This document shows, one piece after another, positions 42,734 through 51,836 of a stretch of DNA of 64,000 bases. This DNA is from Flavobacterium pectinovorum (lineage in GTDB: Bacteria > Bacteroidota > Bacteroidia > Flavobacteriales > Flavobacteriaceae), in assembly GCF_006438875.1 (NCBI RefSeq), contig NZ_RCZH01000004.1:62001-126000 (forward strand), in the 5' to 3' direction. The notes under the pieces were generated by a model. The model was not told the origin of the DNA. It did no database searches and was given only the letters and a program-made list of their open reading frames with translations. The position numbers and the translations under genes are program-made. Positions within the stretch are counted from its first letter, which is position 1; every line of letters begins with the position of its first letter.

Positions 42734-42749
42734 TATACCGATTGGTATA
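42734..42749. promoter_or_regulatory. TetR operator copy 3
   Basis: TATACCGATTGGTATA occurs again, ending 10 bp before the ATG of the DHA2 pump gene, so binding would block transcription or initiation directly. Confidence 0.85.
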
Positions 42750-42759
42750 ATTTATACTT

Positions 42760-44310
42760 ATGACACCCTTCCAACGAAAACTACTCATTTTCACCGTGAT
42801 CCTCGCCGCGATTATGGAACTAATTGATATTTCAATTGTCAATGTAGCACTTTATCATATGAGCGGAAATCTGGGTGCAACTCTCGAAGATACTTCTTGG
42901 GTAATTACGGCTTATGCAATCGCCAATGTTATTATTATTCCGATTACAAGTTTCTTAAGTGCCAATCTCGGAAGGCGAAATTACTACATTGGTTCTGTGA
43001 TACTTTTTACATTTTGTTCTTTCATGTGCGGACATTCTTCTTCTATTTGGATGTTGGTCTTTTTTAGATTTTTACAAGGAATTGGCGGAGGCGCACTATT
43101 GTCCATATCTCAGGTTGTTGTATTTGAACTTTTTCCAAAAGAAAAACAATCAACCGCGGGAGCTTTATTTGGAGCAGGAATTTTTATAGGTCCAACAATT
43201 GGTCCAACTCTTGGCGGTTATATTACCGAAAACTACGATTGGCCGTGGATCTTTTTAATCAATATCCCAATCGGAATTCTGGTTGCTATTTCTTGTTACT
43301 TTCTATTAAGAGAACCTCCTGTAAAACCAGAAAAAGCAAAAGTAGACTGGACAGGAATTGCACTTCTTGCAATAGGAATTGGTTCCCTTCAAACCGTTCT
43401 CGAAAGAGGCGAAGTCGAAGATTGGTTCGAAACCAGATACATTATTGTTTTAACCGTTATCGCGATAAGTACTTTGTGCTTTTTTATTTATTGGGAATTA
43501 AAGGTAGATAAACCCGTGGTAAATCTTCGGGTGCTTAAAAGTAAATCCCTGATTATAGCTGCAATCCTGACTTTTGTAACCGGTTTTGGAATGTTTATTT
43601 CTATTTATTTAAGTCCCGTTGTTGTACAGCGACTTTTGAATTTCTCGCCTTTTCAGACTGGTTTATTGTTACTTCCCGGCGCTTTAATGGCATTACTAGC
43701 CCTAAAAATATGTGGTACATTATTACAAAAAGGCGTATCTCCAGTTTTAATCATTGCCTTAGGATTTGTACTCTTTATTTATTTTAATTGGCGAATGTCA
43801 GGCATAACTTTAAATACCAGCGCGGCCGAAGTTTCTACGGCGCTTATTTTTCGAGCGCTTGGATTGGCTTTGCTTACGGTTCCGCTCACGATGCTTGCAG
43901 TTTCTTCACTCAAAGACAAAGATGTTGGTCAGGGTGCAGCACTAAACAATATGATGCGTCAACTGGGCGGTTCTTTTGGTGTATCGATTATAAACACCTA
44001 TATCGCACATCGCTTTGCGGATCATCGAAATGTATTAATTTCAAATGTTACGCCAGATAATGTAAAAGCAATGGATCGAATTAATGCGTATATAAACTAC
44101 TTTCAGCACAAAGGTTTCGCTTATAATGAAGCCAAAATAAAAGCCCTGAAATTGATGGAAAACGTCATTATAAGACAATCTTCATTGTTGAGTTACAGGG
44201 ATGCTTTTGTAATTGTTGGATTGTTTTTTGTAATCACGTTGCCGCTATTATTATTTGTAATGAACAAATCAAATAAGGTAAAACCGGGTATTATAATTTC
44301 TGATCATTAA
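42760..44310 (+). CDS. DHA2 family MFS drug efflux transporter (EmrB/QacA type)
   Basis: The 516-residue protein has about 14 hydrophobic segments, as in the DHA2 family. Landmarks are LIDISIVNVAL in helix 1 (motif D1), NLGRRNYY in the 2-3 loop (motif A), FRFLQGIGGGAL (helix 4), and GAGIFIGPTIGPTLGGYI (motif C). It exports drugs or lipophilic compounds with proton influx. No EmrA-type adaptor or TolC-type partner is adjacent. It is the third gene under the TetR operator and probably its main target. Confidence 0.92.
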   Translation: MTPFQRKLLIFTVILAAIMELIDISIVNVALYHMSGNLGATLEDTSWVITAYAIANVIIIPITSFLSANLGRRNYYIGSVILFTFCSFMCGHSSSIWMLVFFRFLQGIGGGALLSISQVVVFELFPKEKQSTAGALFGAGIFIGPTIGPTLGGYITENYDWPWIFLINIPIGILVAISCYFLLREPPVKPEKAKVDWTGIALLAIGIGSLQTVLERGEVEDWFETRYIIVLTVIAISTLCFFIYWELKVDKPVVNLRVLKSKSLIIAAILTFVTGFGMFISIYLSPVVVQRLLNFSPFQTGLLLLPGALMALLALKICGTLLQKGVSPVLIIALGFVLFIYFNWRMSGITLNTSAAEVSTALIFRALGLALLTVPLTMLAVSSLKDKDVGQGAALNNMMRQLGGSFGVSIINTYIAHRFADHRNVLISNVTPDNVKAMDRINAYINYFQHKGFAYNEAKIKALKLMENVIIRQSSLLSYRDAFVIVGLFFVITLPLLLFVMNKSNKVKPGIIISDH

Positions 44311-44397
44311 ACCTTAAAAAATTATTAGTTCCAATCGAATTCTTTTACACGACGTTTAAAATTAATCTATCAAATACCCAATGTGTAACCACAATAT

Positions 44398-44497
44398 TGT
44401 CATTTCGACAGAGGAGAAATCACAATAGAAATTCCGCCCGCTTAATCTCCAATCTTTGTAGAGTTACGCGTGTGATTTCTCCTCCGTCGAAATGACA
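44398..44497. repeat. Palindromic element of the GTCATTTCGA family
   Basis: Arms 44398-44424 and 44471-44497 (27 bp, one mismatch) are near-exact complements; the left arm starts TGTCATTTCGAC. The centre contains AATCTTTGTAGAGTTACG, the reverse of the centre word in the 47,068 element. It occupies 44311-44644, where no gene is seen apart from a -7 box candidate TAATTTTG at 44618-44625. Confidence 0.93.
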
Positions 44498-44644
44498 GAA
44501 CCTTTGCGATTTTGCGTCTTTGCGTGAGATTTATTTAATAGCCATTTCAGATATATCTCTATTTCAAACATTATGTTAATTAAGAATCAAAATAAGATCC
44601 AACTCTAAAAGTTGGCGTAATTTTGTAATTCATAAAAAATACAG

Positions 44645-45202
44645 ATGATGATTATTAGAAAAGCCATTCAAACCGATTCAGAATTTATTGCACCTTGTTT
44701 GTTATTGGCAATGGAAGACATTATCTATAAATTTATTGGAAAGAAAGATTATGATAGTGCAAGAAACTTTCTATTATATTTTATAGAAAAAGAAAATAAT
44801 CAATACTCCTATCAAAATTGTTTTGTTGCCGAAGAAAACAAGGAGATTATTGGTGTTGTAAATATTTACAATGGAGCTGATTTAATCGTGTTGAGGTTGC
44901 CGATTATTGAATACGTTAGAGCAAACTTTAATCCGGATTTTAATCCGGAAAATGAAACTCAAAGCGGAGAATTCTACATTGATTCTTTGGGCGTAAATCC
45001 TAACCATCAGGGAAAAGGTATTGGTTCAAAATTACTGCATTTTTTGATTGAAGAATTTGTCACCAAAAACAATCAGACTTTAGGTTTACTGGTCGAAGAA
45101 GAAAATCCGAATGCTAAAAAATTATACCTAAAACTAGGTTTCAAACCTGTTGGAACAAAAACTTTGGTCGGAAAAACGTTGGAACATCTTCAAATTGGTT
45201 AA
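44645..45202 (+). CDS. GNAT family N-acetyltransferase
   Basis: The 185-residue protein has the GNAT fold: an N-terminal strand-helix (MIIRKAIQTDSEFIAPCL), a beta strand YIDSLGVNPNHQGKGIGSKLL carrying the acetyl-CoA loop Q-G-K-G-I-G, and the C-terminal LLVEEENPNAKKLYLKLGFKPVG typical of motif B. It acetylates an unknown amine using acetyl-CoA. A -7 box TAATTTTG lies 19 bp before the start. It stands alone between intergenic repeats. Confidence 0.9.
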   Translation: MMIIRKAIQTDSEFIAPCLLLAMEDIIYKFIGKKDYDSARNFLLYFIEKENNQYSYQNCFVAEENKEIIGVVNIYNGADLIVLRLPIIEYVRANFNPDFNPENETQSGEFYIDSLGVNPNHQGKGIGSKLLHFLIEEFVTKNNQTLGLLVEEENPNAKKLYLKLGFKPVGTKTLVGKTLEHLQIG

Positions 45203-45480
45203 TTGTTTTTTGTATTCAGGTTTCAAGTTTCAGGTTTCAGGTTTCAGGTTTGAAATGAGAATAGAAACTCTTTATGATTTAAACGCAAAACACGCAAAGG
45301 TTACGGAAAGTTCGCAAAGTTTAAACACAAAGCTTTGTGAACTTTGCGTTTTTATAAAATCTTGTTTGGCAAAAAAACTTTGCGGATTTTGCGGTAAAAT
45401 TTACACAAGCCTTATACACATTTCAAATAAGAGTATAAAATCTATGTTTCTATGTGTTTAAAATAATTGCATTACATATT
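45203..45480. repeat. Intergenic short tandem repeat and hairpins
   Basis: At 45217-45251 the word TTTCAGG is repeated four to five times. At 45313-45348 a nested palindrome CGCAAAGTT / AACTTTGCG encloses CACAAAG-CTTTGTG. The word CTATGTTTCTATGTGTTTAA follows at about 45443, as in 10,129-10,441. No gene is supported. Confidence 0.7.
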
Positions 45481-45515
45481 CATCTACAAGATGTGACCGT
45501 TTTTTAATTTGACTC

Positions 45516-45562
45516 TTATGATTTCAATCATAAAATAGAGCTTTATGATGGAGTTAAATTTG
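45516..45562 (+). promoter_or_regulatory. Palindromic regulator site and -7 box of hmp
   Basis: TTATGATT-tc-AATCATAA (45516-45533) is a perfect palindrome with TATGA-N6-TCATA symmetry, as in Crp/Fnr-type operators. A further half-site TTATGAT follows at 45543-45549. The -7 box TAAATTTG is at 45555-45562, 65 bp before the hmp start. The spacing suits an activator or repressor acting at the -33 region. Confidence 0.65.
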
Positions 45563-45627
45563 TAAATATAAATTCTGAACGGATTTATGGTACATTAAAA
45601 TTTAATTCCAAATTCAAATATTCAAAA

Positions 45628-46839
45628 ATGAATCAATATCAAAAAGAACTGATTAAGGCTACAATTCCTATTTTGAGATCAAACGGCGAAGATCTTACCT
45701 CCTATTTCTACACCCGAATGTTTACGCATCATCCTGAATTGAAAAACATATTCAATATGGGAAATCAAGCTAACGGAAAACAAAAATCGGCTTTGGCGAA
45801 TGCTGTTTTGGCTTACGCCGAAAATATAGAAGACCCAAGTGTACTAATTAATGTTCTGAAAGGAATTGGAACCAAACACAGAAGTTTGAATATCCAGCAG
45901 GAACAATATAAAATTGTTGGAACCCAATTGATCGCTTCAATTGGAGAAGTTGTTGGCGAAGCTGCAACTCCGGAAATTCTCGAAGCGTGGACGATTGCTT
46001 ACAATCAACTTGCTCAAATTATGATTGATCTTGAAAAAGAACTTTACAAAGAAAATGCCGCAAAACCTGGAAGTTGGAATGGCTGGAGAAATTTTATAAT
46101 AAAAAAAATAACCGACGAATCCAGCGAAATCAAATCCTTTTATCTTTATCCGGAAGACGGGCAACCCATTACAGATTTCCAATCCGGTCAATATATTAGT
46201 GTTCATGTTTTTGTTCCCGAATTAGGTTTTATGCAGCCAAGACAATATAGTTTATCAAGTGCTTTTAATCCGGAATATTATAGGATTTCTGTAAAGAAAG
46301 AAATGGGAGTTGCTTCAAATCCTGCAGGGTTAGTTTCAAATACGCTTCATTCAAAATCAGAAGGCGATATAATTTCAATTTCGGCTCCGGCGGGATTATT
46401 TCACTTAGAAAAAGATTCTGAAAATCCGTTGGTCTTAATTAGCGGAGGTGTTGGCTTAACGCCGATGTTGAGTATGCTGGAAACAAATGTTAATTCGATT
46501 CAGAATAAAAAAACGGTTTGGGTTCACGGTTGCAGAAATGAATCGGTTCATGCTTTTAAAGATCAGATTGCTTCTTTAAAAGAAGAAGTGAAATGGCTTG
46601 AAACTTTTACTTTTTATGATTCATTAGAAAGTACTAATAATCAATCGGACCAAATTATTGAAGGCCGCGTTGATCTTACTAAATGCAAAGAAGCAATTTT
46701 ATTAGAAGATGCAAAATTCTACATCTGTGGACCGGAAATTTTTATCAAAAAACAATATCAATCTCTTATTGATTTAAATGTAAATCAGAAGAATATTTTT
46801 TACGAAGAATTCGGACCGCAGGTTATTAATCTCAACTAG
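45628..46839 (+). CDS. hmp: Flavohemoglobin, nitric oxide dioxygenase
   Basis: The 403 residues hold a globin domain (1-140) with the distal Tyr28 in SYFYTRMF and proximal His84 in GTKHRSL. A ferredoxin-reductase FAD domain follows (about 150-260, RQYSLSS as the flavin-binding motif), then an NAD domain (GGVGLTPMLSML, YICGPEIF, end EEFGPQ). The enzyme converts NO and O2 to nitrate with NAD(P)H in the cytosol and protects against nitrosative stress. The full length and all key residues are present. A palindromic operator and -7 box precede it. Confidence 0.96.
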   Translation: MNQYQKELIKATIPILRSNGEDLTSYFYTRMFTHHPELKNIFNMGNQANGKQKSALANAVLAYAENIEDPSVLINVLKGIGTKHRSLNIQQEQYKIVGTQLIASIGEVVGEAATPEILEAWTIAYNQLAQIMIDLEKELYKENAAKPGSWNGWRNFIIKKITDESSEIKSFYLYPEDGQPITDFQSGQYISVHVFVPELGFMQPRQYSLSSAFNPEYYRISVKKEMGVASNPAGLVSNTLHSKSEGDIISISAPAGLFHLEKDSENPLVLISGGVGLTPMLSMLETNVNSIQNKKTVWVHGCRNESVHAFKDQIASLKEEVKWLETFTFYDSLESTNNQSDQIIEGRVDLTKCKEAILLEDAKFYICGPEIFIKKQYQSLIDLNVNQKNIFYEEFGPQVINLN

Positions 46840-47537
46840 GAATTTTTGTTTCAGGTTTAAAGTTTCAGGTTTCAAGTTCAATGCGAACTTGGAATCCGCA
46901 ATACCCGACAAGTTTAAAAAAACCTGTTGAGTTTCGTTGTTAAACTCGATCTTAAAAAAACCGAAGGTTTGACAAATATTGTAGGGATGTCCCGAAGCTT
47001 CAGGATCAATCCGTCCATCGCGAAGTAATAGCAAAAATGAATTTCAAACCACAAATTAAACACAATTTTGTCATCCTGACGGAGGAAGGATCACACACGA
47101 AACTCTACAAAGATTGGCGAATTTGATTATGGAATTTGATTGCGAAGAATGGATTGAAATCCATCCCTACAAAATAAATCGTTCCTCTGGAACTTTTAAA
47201 AAGAACCGAAGGTTCAGCAAATATTGTAGGGATGGATTTCAATCCGTCCATCGCAAAGTGAACGCAAAAATGAATATCATCCAGAGATTAAACACAATCT
47301 TGTCATCCTTCCTCCGTCAGGATGACAAACTATGTGTAAAAAATATTTTTTTACTTCATTTTCTAATCTCGTTTCTCCCTTAACAAGATTTTTACTAAAC
47401 CAATCCCCGAAATTGCTGTTAACTTTCTATAACTAAATAGGTATCAGTCAAAAAGTTTTATATTTGCACGCGAAAAAAACAATAATACCACATTTTTATA
47501 AGGACTTAAAAGCGCTCTTATATATTAATACAAATCT
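46840..47537. repeat. Intergenic region with nested palindromic elements
   Basis: The outer arms 47068-47091 and 47305-47328 are 24 bp exact complements (TTGTCATCCTGACGGAGGAA at the left). Inside, GGATTGAAATCCATCCCTAC plus AA (47151-47172) pairs exactly with 47224-47245. Another related single copy lies at about 46978-47030. A reading frame at 47114-47383 is made wholly of these repeats and is not counted as a gene. Confidence 0.9.
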
Positions 47538-49100
47538 TTGAAATTTACTTTTAAAAATACTTTTTCCGGCAGGAACTTCTTCATTTTAGGAATCATCTTC
47601 GTTGTTCTTACGCTTCTTTCTATTTATATATTAAGTGGCTTAATGACCCAGATTACCGAAAAATCAAATACGTCAATTCAACATCGTGGTCTTCAGGCAA
47701 AACATGAAGTTATGGCGAAGGAATTCGCACGGTTTCTTGAAACTCAAAACGAATTAAAAAATGTTGCAGAGATAAGTACTGCCCAAAACTTATCGGATAA
47801 TTTAAAAGTTTTAAGTGCAATTCATAACAACGACAGTCTTGTCAAAAACAATTGGTTCCAGATTAATAATCAAAAGATAGAATTTACTGCTTCTAAAAGC
47901 AAAGAGGACTTAAAATCTGCTATAAAATATTTTGTTTCTAAAAACGGAAATCTAAAGGAGGCAAATAGTATCGTTGAAGATCGTGAAAATTTTTTCTGGC
48001 GTATCTATTATAAATATGTTGCTAAAAATGGTACCGTAATTCGATATGGTTATGATATTGATCTGAAATCACTTCACACTTATTTTGCGACGATTGATCA
48101 GGGGGCGCAAAACTATGCTTTTGTCTTTGACAAAAAGGGAACGATTATTTTTCATCCTGAAGTAAAATTACTTAAAAAGAATATTTTTAAAGTAATAAAT
48201 ATAACAGCCCGCGATACCACTTTTAAGGATAAAAATGACTTTAGCAGCAAAATTGCACCTTCGGAATATTTGGGCGTGGACATTGTGCGATACACAAAAC
48301 GATTGAATATAAAAGGTACGAATTGGTATTTGTGTGTCAACTTTCCTAAAAATGTTTCAACTGAAGATGTAGATGCTGTAAAAAAGTATGCTTCGTTAAT
48401 TTACATTATTACGACTGCTATTTTAATTGTGTTCTTTTATTTGTTTACCATTTTCACACGCCAAAATTTTAAGGAAAAAGAAATTTTGTCTCAGGAAAAA
48501 AATAAACTTCTTCTGGAAAATGAAAAGATTAATAAAGAGAAAGCATTAATTCAGTTACAACAATTAAAGGAGCAGATTAATCCGCACTTTTTATTCAATT
48601 CTTTGAATTCGCTTTATATGCTTATTGAAAGTAATACTGGCGTGGCGCGGAAATTTACTTTGAATCTTTCTAAGATTTACAGATACCTTATTAATCCGCC
48701 CATTAATAATATTGTGACGGTTCAGGAAGAATTGCTTTTTATCGAAAAATATATATTTCTGCAACAAACCAGATTTACATCAGAATTTGTATTTACGATT
48801 ACCATTGAAGACGAAAGCATTCTGGCTAAAAAAGTACCTTACCTGGCTTTTCAGATTGCGGTAGAAAATGCTATAAAGCATAATATCGCTTCTGATGAAA
48901 ATCCTTTGAAAATAACCATTGATATTAAAGAAAATGTTGTCATCATTACCAATAACTTAAACGAAAAGCAAAACTTCGGGAAAGCATCTAAATTTGGTCA
49001 CAAATACTTAGAAAGTATCTACAATTACTATGCTAAAAAGGATTTTAAAACCTTCAAAAAAGACGGAGATTTTACTTGCATTTTACCTTTAATTGGTTAG
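47538..49100 (+). CDS. LytS/YesM-like membrane histidine kinase with Cache-like sensor
   Basis: The gene starts at TTG. The 520-residue protein has helix 1 (about 14-35), an extracytoplasmic domain to about 280 that looks Cache-like (YAFVFDKKGTIIFHPE), helix 2 (about 286-306), a coiled linker, then the His_kinase domain with His350 in EQINPHFLFNSLNSL. The ATPase follows (VPYLAFQIAVENAIKHNI, ITNNL). Kinases of this type pair with LytTR regulators. The nearest such regulator is at 57725, on the far side of the protease-SusCD genes. It probably senses a ligand connected to that locus. Confidence 0.9.
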   Translation: MKFTFKNTFSGRNFFILGIIFVVLTLLSIYILSGLMTQITEKSNTSIQHRGLQAKHEVMAKEFARFLETQNELKNVAEISTAQNLSDNLKVLSAIHNNDSLVKNNWFQINNQKIEFTASKSKEDLKSAIKYFVSKNGNLKEANSIVEDRENFFWRIYYKYVAKNGTVIRYGYDIDLKSLHTYFATIDQGAQNYAFVFDKKGTIIFHPEVKLLKKNIFKVINITARDTTFKDKNDFSSKIAPSEYLGVDIVRYTKRLNIKGTNWYLCVNFPKNVSTEDVDAVKKYASLIYIITTAILIVFFYLFTIFTRQNFKEKEILSQEKNKLLLENEKINKEKALIQLQQLKEQINPHFLFNSLNSLYMLIESNTGVARKFTLNLSKIYRYLINPPINNIVTVQEELLFIEKYIFLQQTRFTSEFVFTITIEDESILAKKVPYLAFQIAVENAIKHNIASDENPLKITIDIKENVVIITNNLNEKQNFGKASKFGHKYLESIYNYYAKKDFKTFKKDGDFTCILPLIG

Positions 49101-49205
49101 AAAAAAACATTCACTCCCAAAAAAAAGCCACTCACTCCTTTTTGTTTTTTTTAACAAAGCCGACATTATATTTTTATCATAAAATTAACCTAAAATTAAC
49201 TTTAA

Positions 49206-51806
49206 ATGGGGAAAAAGGCATTGTTGAGAACCCTAAAAACTATCTTAGTAATGGCACTATTATTTAGTACCGGAACGATGGTTTCTCAAAAAAAGAATAA
49301 AAAGAACAAAGAGGACAAAACAGAAGAGGTTAAAGATTCGGTTAAATCTTCCAAAGGAAAAAAATATAATGATCTTATAAAACAAGGAACTTTCAAAAAA
49401 GGATTGTTCAATACTATTCAGGTAAAAACAGATCTTTATTTAGAAATAAATGATTCCTTATTTCAAAGAGAGTTTTTAGTCGTTAATAAAATTTCAAACG
49501 TTCCTTTACCTGTTAATGATGCCGGATTAAATAAAGGAATGAATTATGAAAATAAGATCATCACTTTTCACAAAGATCTTGTCGCTAAAAAAGTTTGGGT
49601 AAAATCATCAGAACCTAAAGTTTCTTCTCCGGTTGGCGACGCGATTACTGCTTCTGTAAATAGTAACTTTTCGGAATCTATTATAGAGGTCTTTGATATC
49701 GAAACAAAAAATAACGATTCGACATCAGTTGTCATCAAGGCAAATAAGGTTTTTGACGGAAAACAAAAAAGTTTCAATGATGTGTTAAGCAATATTGGCT
49801 TTGGCGGATCTGTAAAATCTGACTTATCGTATATAGAAAGCGTGAAAACGTTTCCTAAAAATATCGTAGTAAAATCACAACTTACCACTTCTGTAAGCGA
49901 AGGCGGACCTGCTCTATCTGTGACGATTGGCGTGACTTCTAATATTATATTATTGGACAAAGTGCCTATGCAACCACGTTTTGCGGACAATCGCATTGGA
50001 TATTTTGCAGAGAAACACTGGTACTTTAATGACAGTCAACATGCAGTTCTTGAAAAAGAACTAATTACACGCTGGAGATTAGAGCCTAAAAAAGAAGATA
50101 TTGAAAAATACAAAAAAGGTGAATTAGTAGAACCTAAGAAACCAATTATATATTATATAGATCCATCGACTCCTAAACAATGGCGCTCTTATATTATAGA
50201 AGGTGTTCGCGATTGGCAAGTGGCTTTTGAAAGAGCCGGTTTTAAAAATGCTGTAATCGCAAAAGAACCTACTGAAGCTGATACTGATTTTGATATTGAT
50301 GATGTACGTTATTCGGTTATTACTTATGTAGCGTCACAAAAATCAAATGCTATGGGACCTGCGGTTGTAGATCCAAGAAGCGGAGAGATTATCGAATCTG
50401 ATATTATCTGGTGGCACAATGTAATGACTTCATTACAAAGCTGGATGCGTATTCAAACCGGAGCAATTGACCCAAAAGCAAGAGGAAATAAATTTAGCGA
50501 TGAACATATGGGTGAAGCAATTCGTTTTGTATCGTCTCACGAAGTTGGACACACTTTTGGTCTGAAACATAATATGGGAGCTTCTTTTGCCTATCCGGTA
50601 GAATCTCTAAGATCCAAAGATTTCACAGCAAAAATGGGCGGAACTGCTCCGTCGATCATGGATTATGCGCGTTACAATTATATTGCTCAACCTGAAGATA
50701 ATGTAGAAGCGATTACGCCAAAAATTGGTGAATATGATAAATATGCAATTGAATGGGGTTACAGATGGTATGCAGATCAAACTGAAGAACATACGGAATT
50801 AAATAATCTGATTGCAAAACATCAAAACGATCCTCTTTATTTCTACGGTGAGCAACAAGACAGAGACAGTACTATAGATCCCCGCTCACAATCTGAAGAT
50901 TTAGGCGATGATGCTATGAAAGCCAGTGAATATGGACTTAAAAACTTAAAAAGAGTTGTTAGCAATATTCTGGAATGGAGTTATGATAAAGATGAATCTT
51001 ATTATGAAACCGGTAAACTTTATATAGGTGCTATTGGTCAATGGAATCTATACAACTATCACGTATTAAACAACTTGGGCGGTATTTATTTGAATACAAC
51101 TGTTCATGGTGATAATAAAGCGAGTTATGTTCCGGTTCCGGCTGCGATACAAAAAAGAGCTGTAGCTTATTTATTGAAAAACACGATTGCGATTCCGGAG
51201 TGGTTATTTTTTAATCCGATTTTGGATAAAACAAATCCGCTGCAAGATTCACCTCTGGGACCATACGAATATACGCCTTATACATTGGCAAGAGAATTAC
51301 AATACGGTCTTTTCTATAGTATGTTAAGCGATGATCGTTTATTAAGAATGACTGAAAACGAGTTATTTCAACGTAATGGTACTAAAGAAAATATATTTAC
51401 GGTTACGCAATTATTTCAGACACTACGTCAAAACATTTTTGCTCCAACCATACAAAATAAGTCCCTTACGATCTTGGAACGTATGACGCAAAAAAATTAT
51501 GTTGATGTATTGATTGTTTCGACAAACAAAATTTTTGAAAAGACTGATGCCAAAAAAGGAATTCAGTTAAACGAAAATTTAAATATGCCTCAATTGTGTG
51601 ACTATTTAGACGATTCAAAAATGGCGCGCAACATTAACCAGTCTTCTCTAAAAAGAGTTACAGAAGTTACTTCTGATAAAAAAGGGGAACTAAATCAGAT
51701 TCTGCAATTATTGAAGTCTAAACGAAGCATTGGAAATCAAGAAACCAAGAATCATTATTTTGATTTGATTCAACGTATTGAAAGAGCATTAAACAACACA
51801 TTATAA
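49206..51806 (+). CDS. Zinc-dependent metalloprotease of the SusCD locus (DUF5117/DUF4953 type)
   Basis: The 866-residue protein has a signal peptide (about 1-27) and a Lys-rich mature start. Beta-rich domains typical of DUF5118/DUF5117 follow, then the catalytic part with HEVGHTFGLKH (His445, Glu446, His449, His455) and the Met-turn SIMDY (Met485), a metzincin arrangement. A C-terminal helical part ends the protein. It is probably exported to the periplasm or surface and degrades proteins or peptides. It is 30 bp upstream of susC and likely feeds peptides to that transporter. Confidence 0.92.
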   Translation: MGKKALLRTLKTILVMALLFSTGTMVSQKKNKKNKEDKTEEVKDSVKSSKGKKYNDLIKQGTFKKGLFNTIQVKTDLYLEINDSLFQREFLVVNKISNVPLPVNDAGLNKGMNYENKIITFHKDLVAKKVWVKSSEPKVSSPVGDAITASVNSNFSESIIEVFDIETKNNDSTSVVIKANKVFDGKQKSFNDVLSNIGFGGSVKSDLSYIESVKTFPKNIVVKSQLTTSVSEGGPALSVTIGVTSNIILLDKVPMQPRFADNRIGYFAEKHWYFNDSQHAVLEKELITRWRLEPKKEDIEKYKKGELVEPKKPIIYYIDPSTPKQWRSYIIEGVRDWQVAFERAGFKNAVIAKEPTEADTDFDIDDVRYSVITYVASQKSNAMGPAVVDPRSGEIIESDIIWWHNVMTSLQSWMRIQTGAIDPKARGNKFSDEHMGEAIRFVSSHEVGHTFGLKHNMGASFAYPVESLRSKDFTAKMGGTAPSIMDYARYNYIAQPEDNVEAITPKIGEYDKYAIEWGYRWYADQTEEHTELNNLIAKHQNDPLYFYGEQQDRDSTIDPRSQSEDLGDDAMKASEYGLKNLKRVVSNILEWSYDKDESYYETGKLYIGAIGQWNLYNYHVLNNLGGIYLNTTVHGDNKASYVPVPAAIQKRAVAYLLKNTIAIPEWLFFNPILDKTNPLQDSPLGPYEYTPYTLARELQYGLFYSMLSDDRLLRMTENELFQRNGTKENIFTVTQLFQTLRQNIFAPTIQNKSLTILERMTQKNYVDVLIVSTNKIFEKTDAKKGIQLNENLNMPQLCDYLDDSKMARNINQSSLKRVTEVTSDKKGELNQILQLLKSKRSIGNQETKNHYFDLIQRIERALNNTL

Positions 51807-51836
51807 AATTTTAACCAATCTCCAAACACAAACCTA

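Noticed and set aside
47114..47383. Reading frame of 89 codons after hmp
   Set aside because: It consists entirely of the nested palindromic elements and has no start context.
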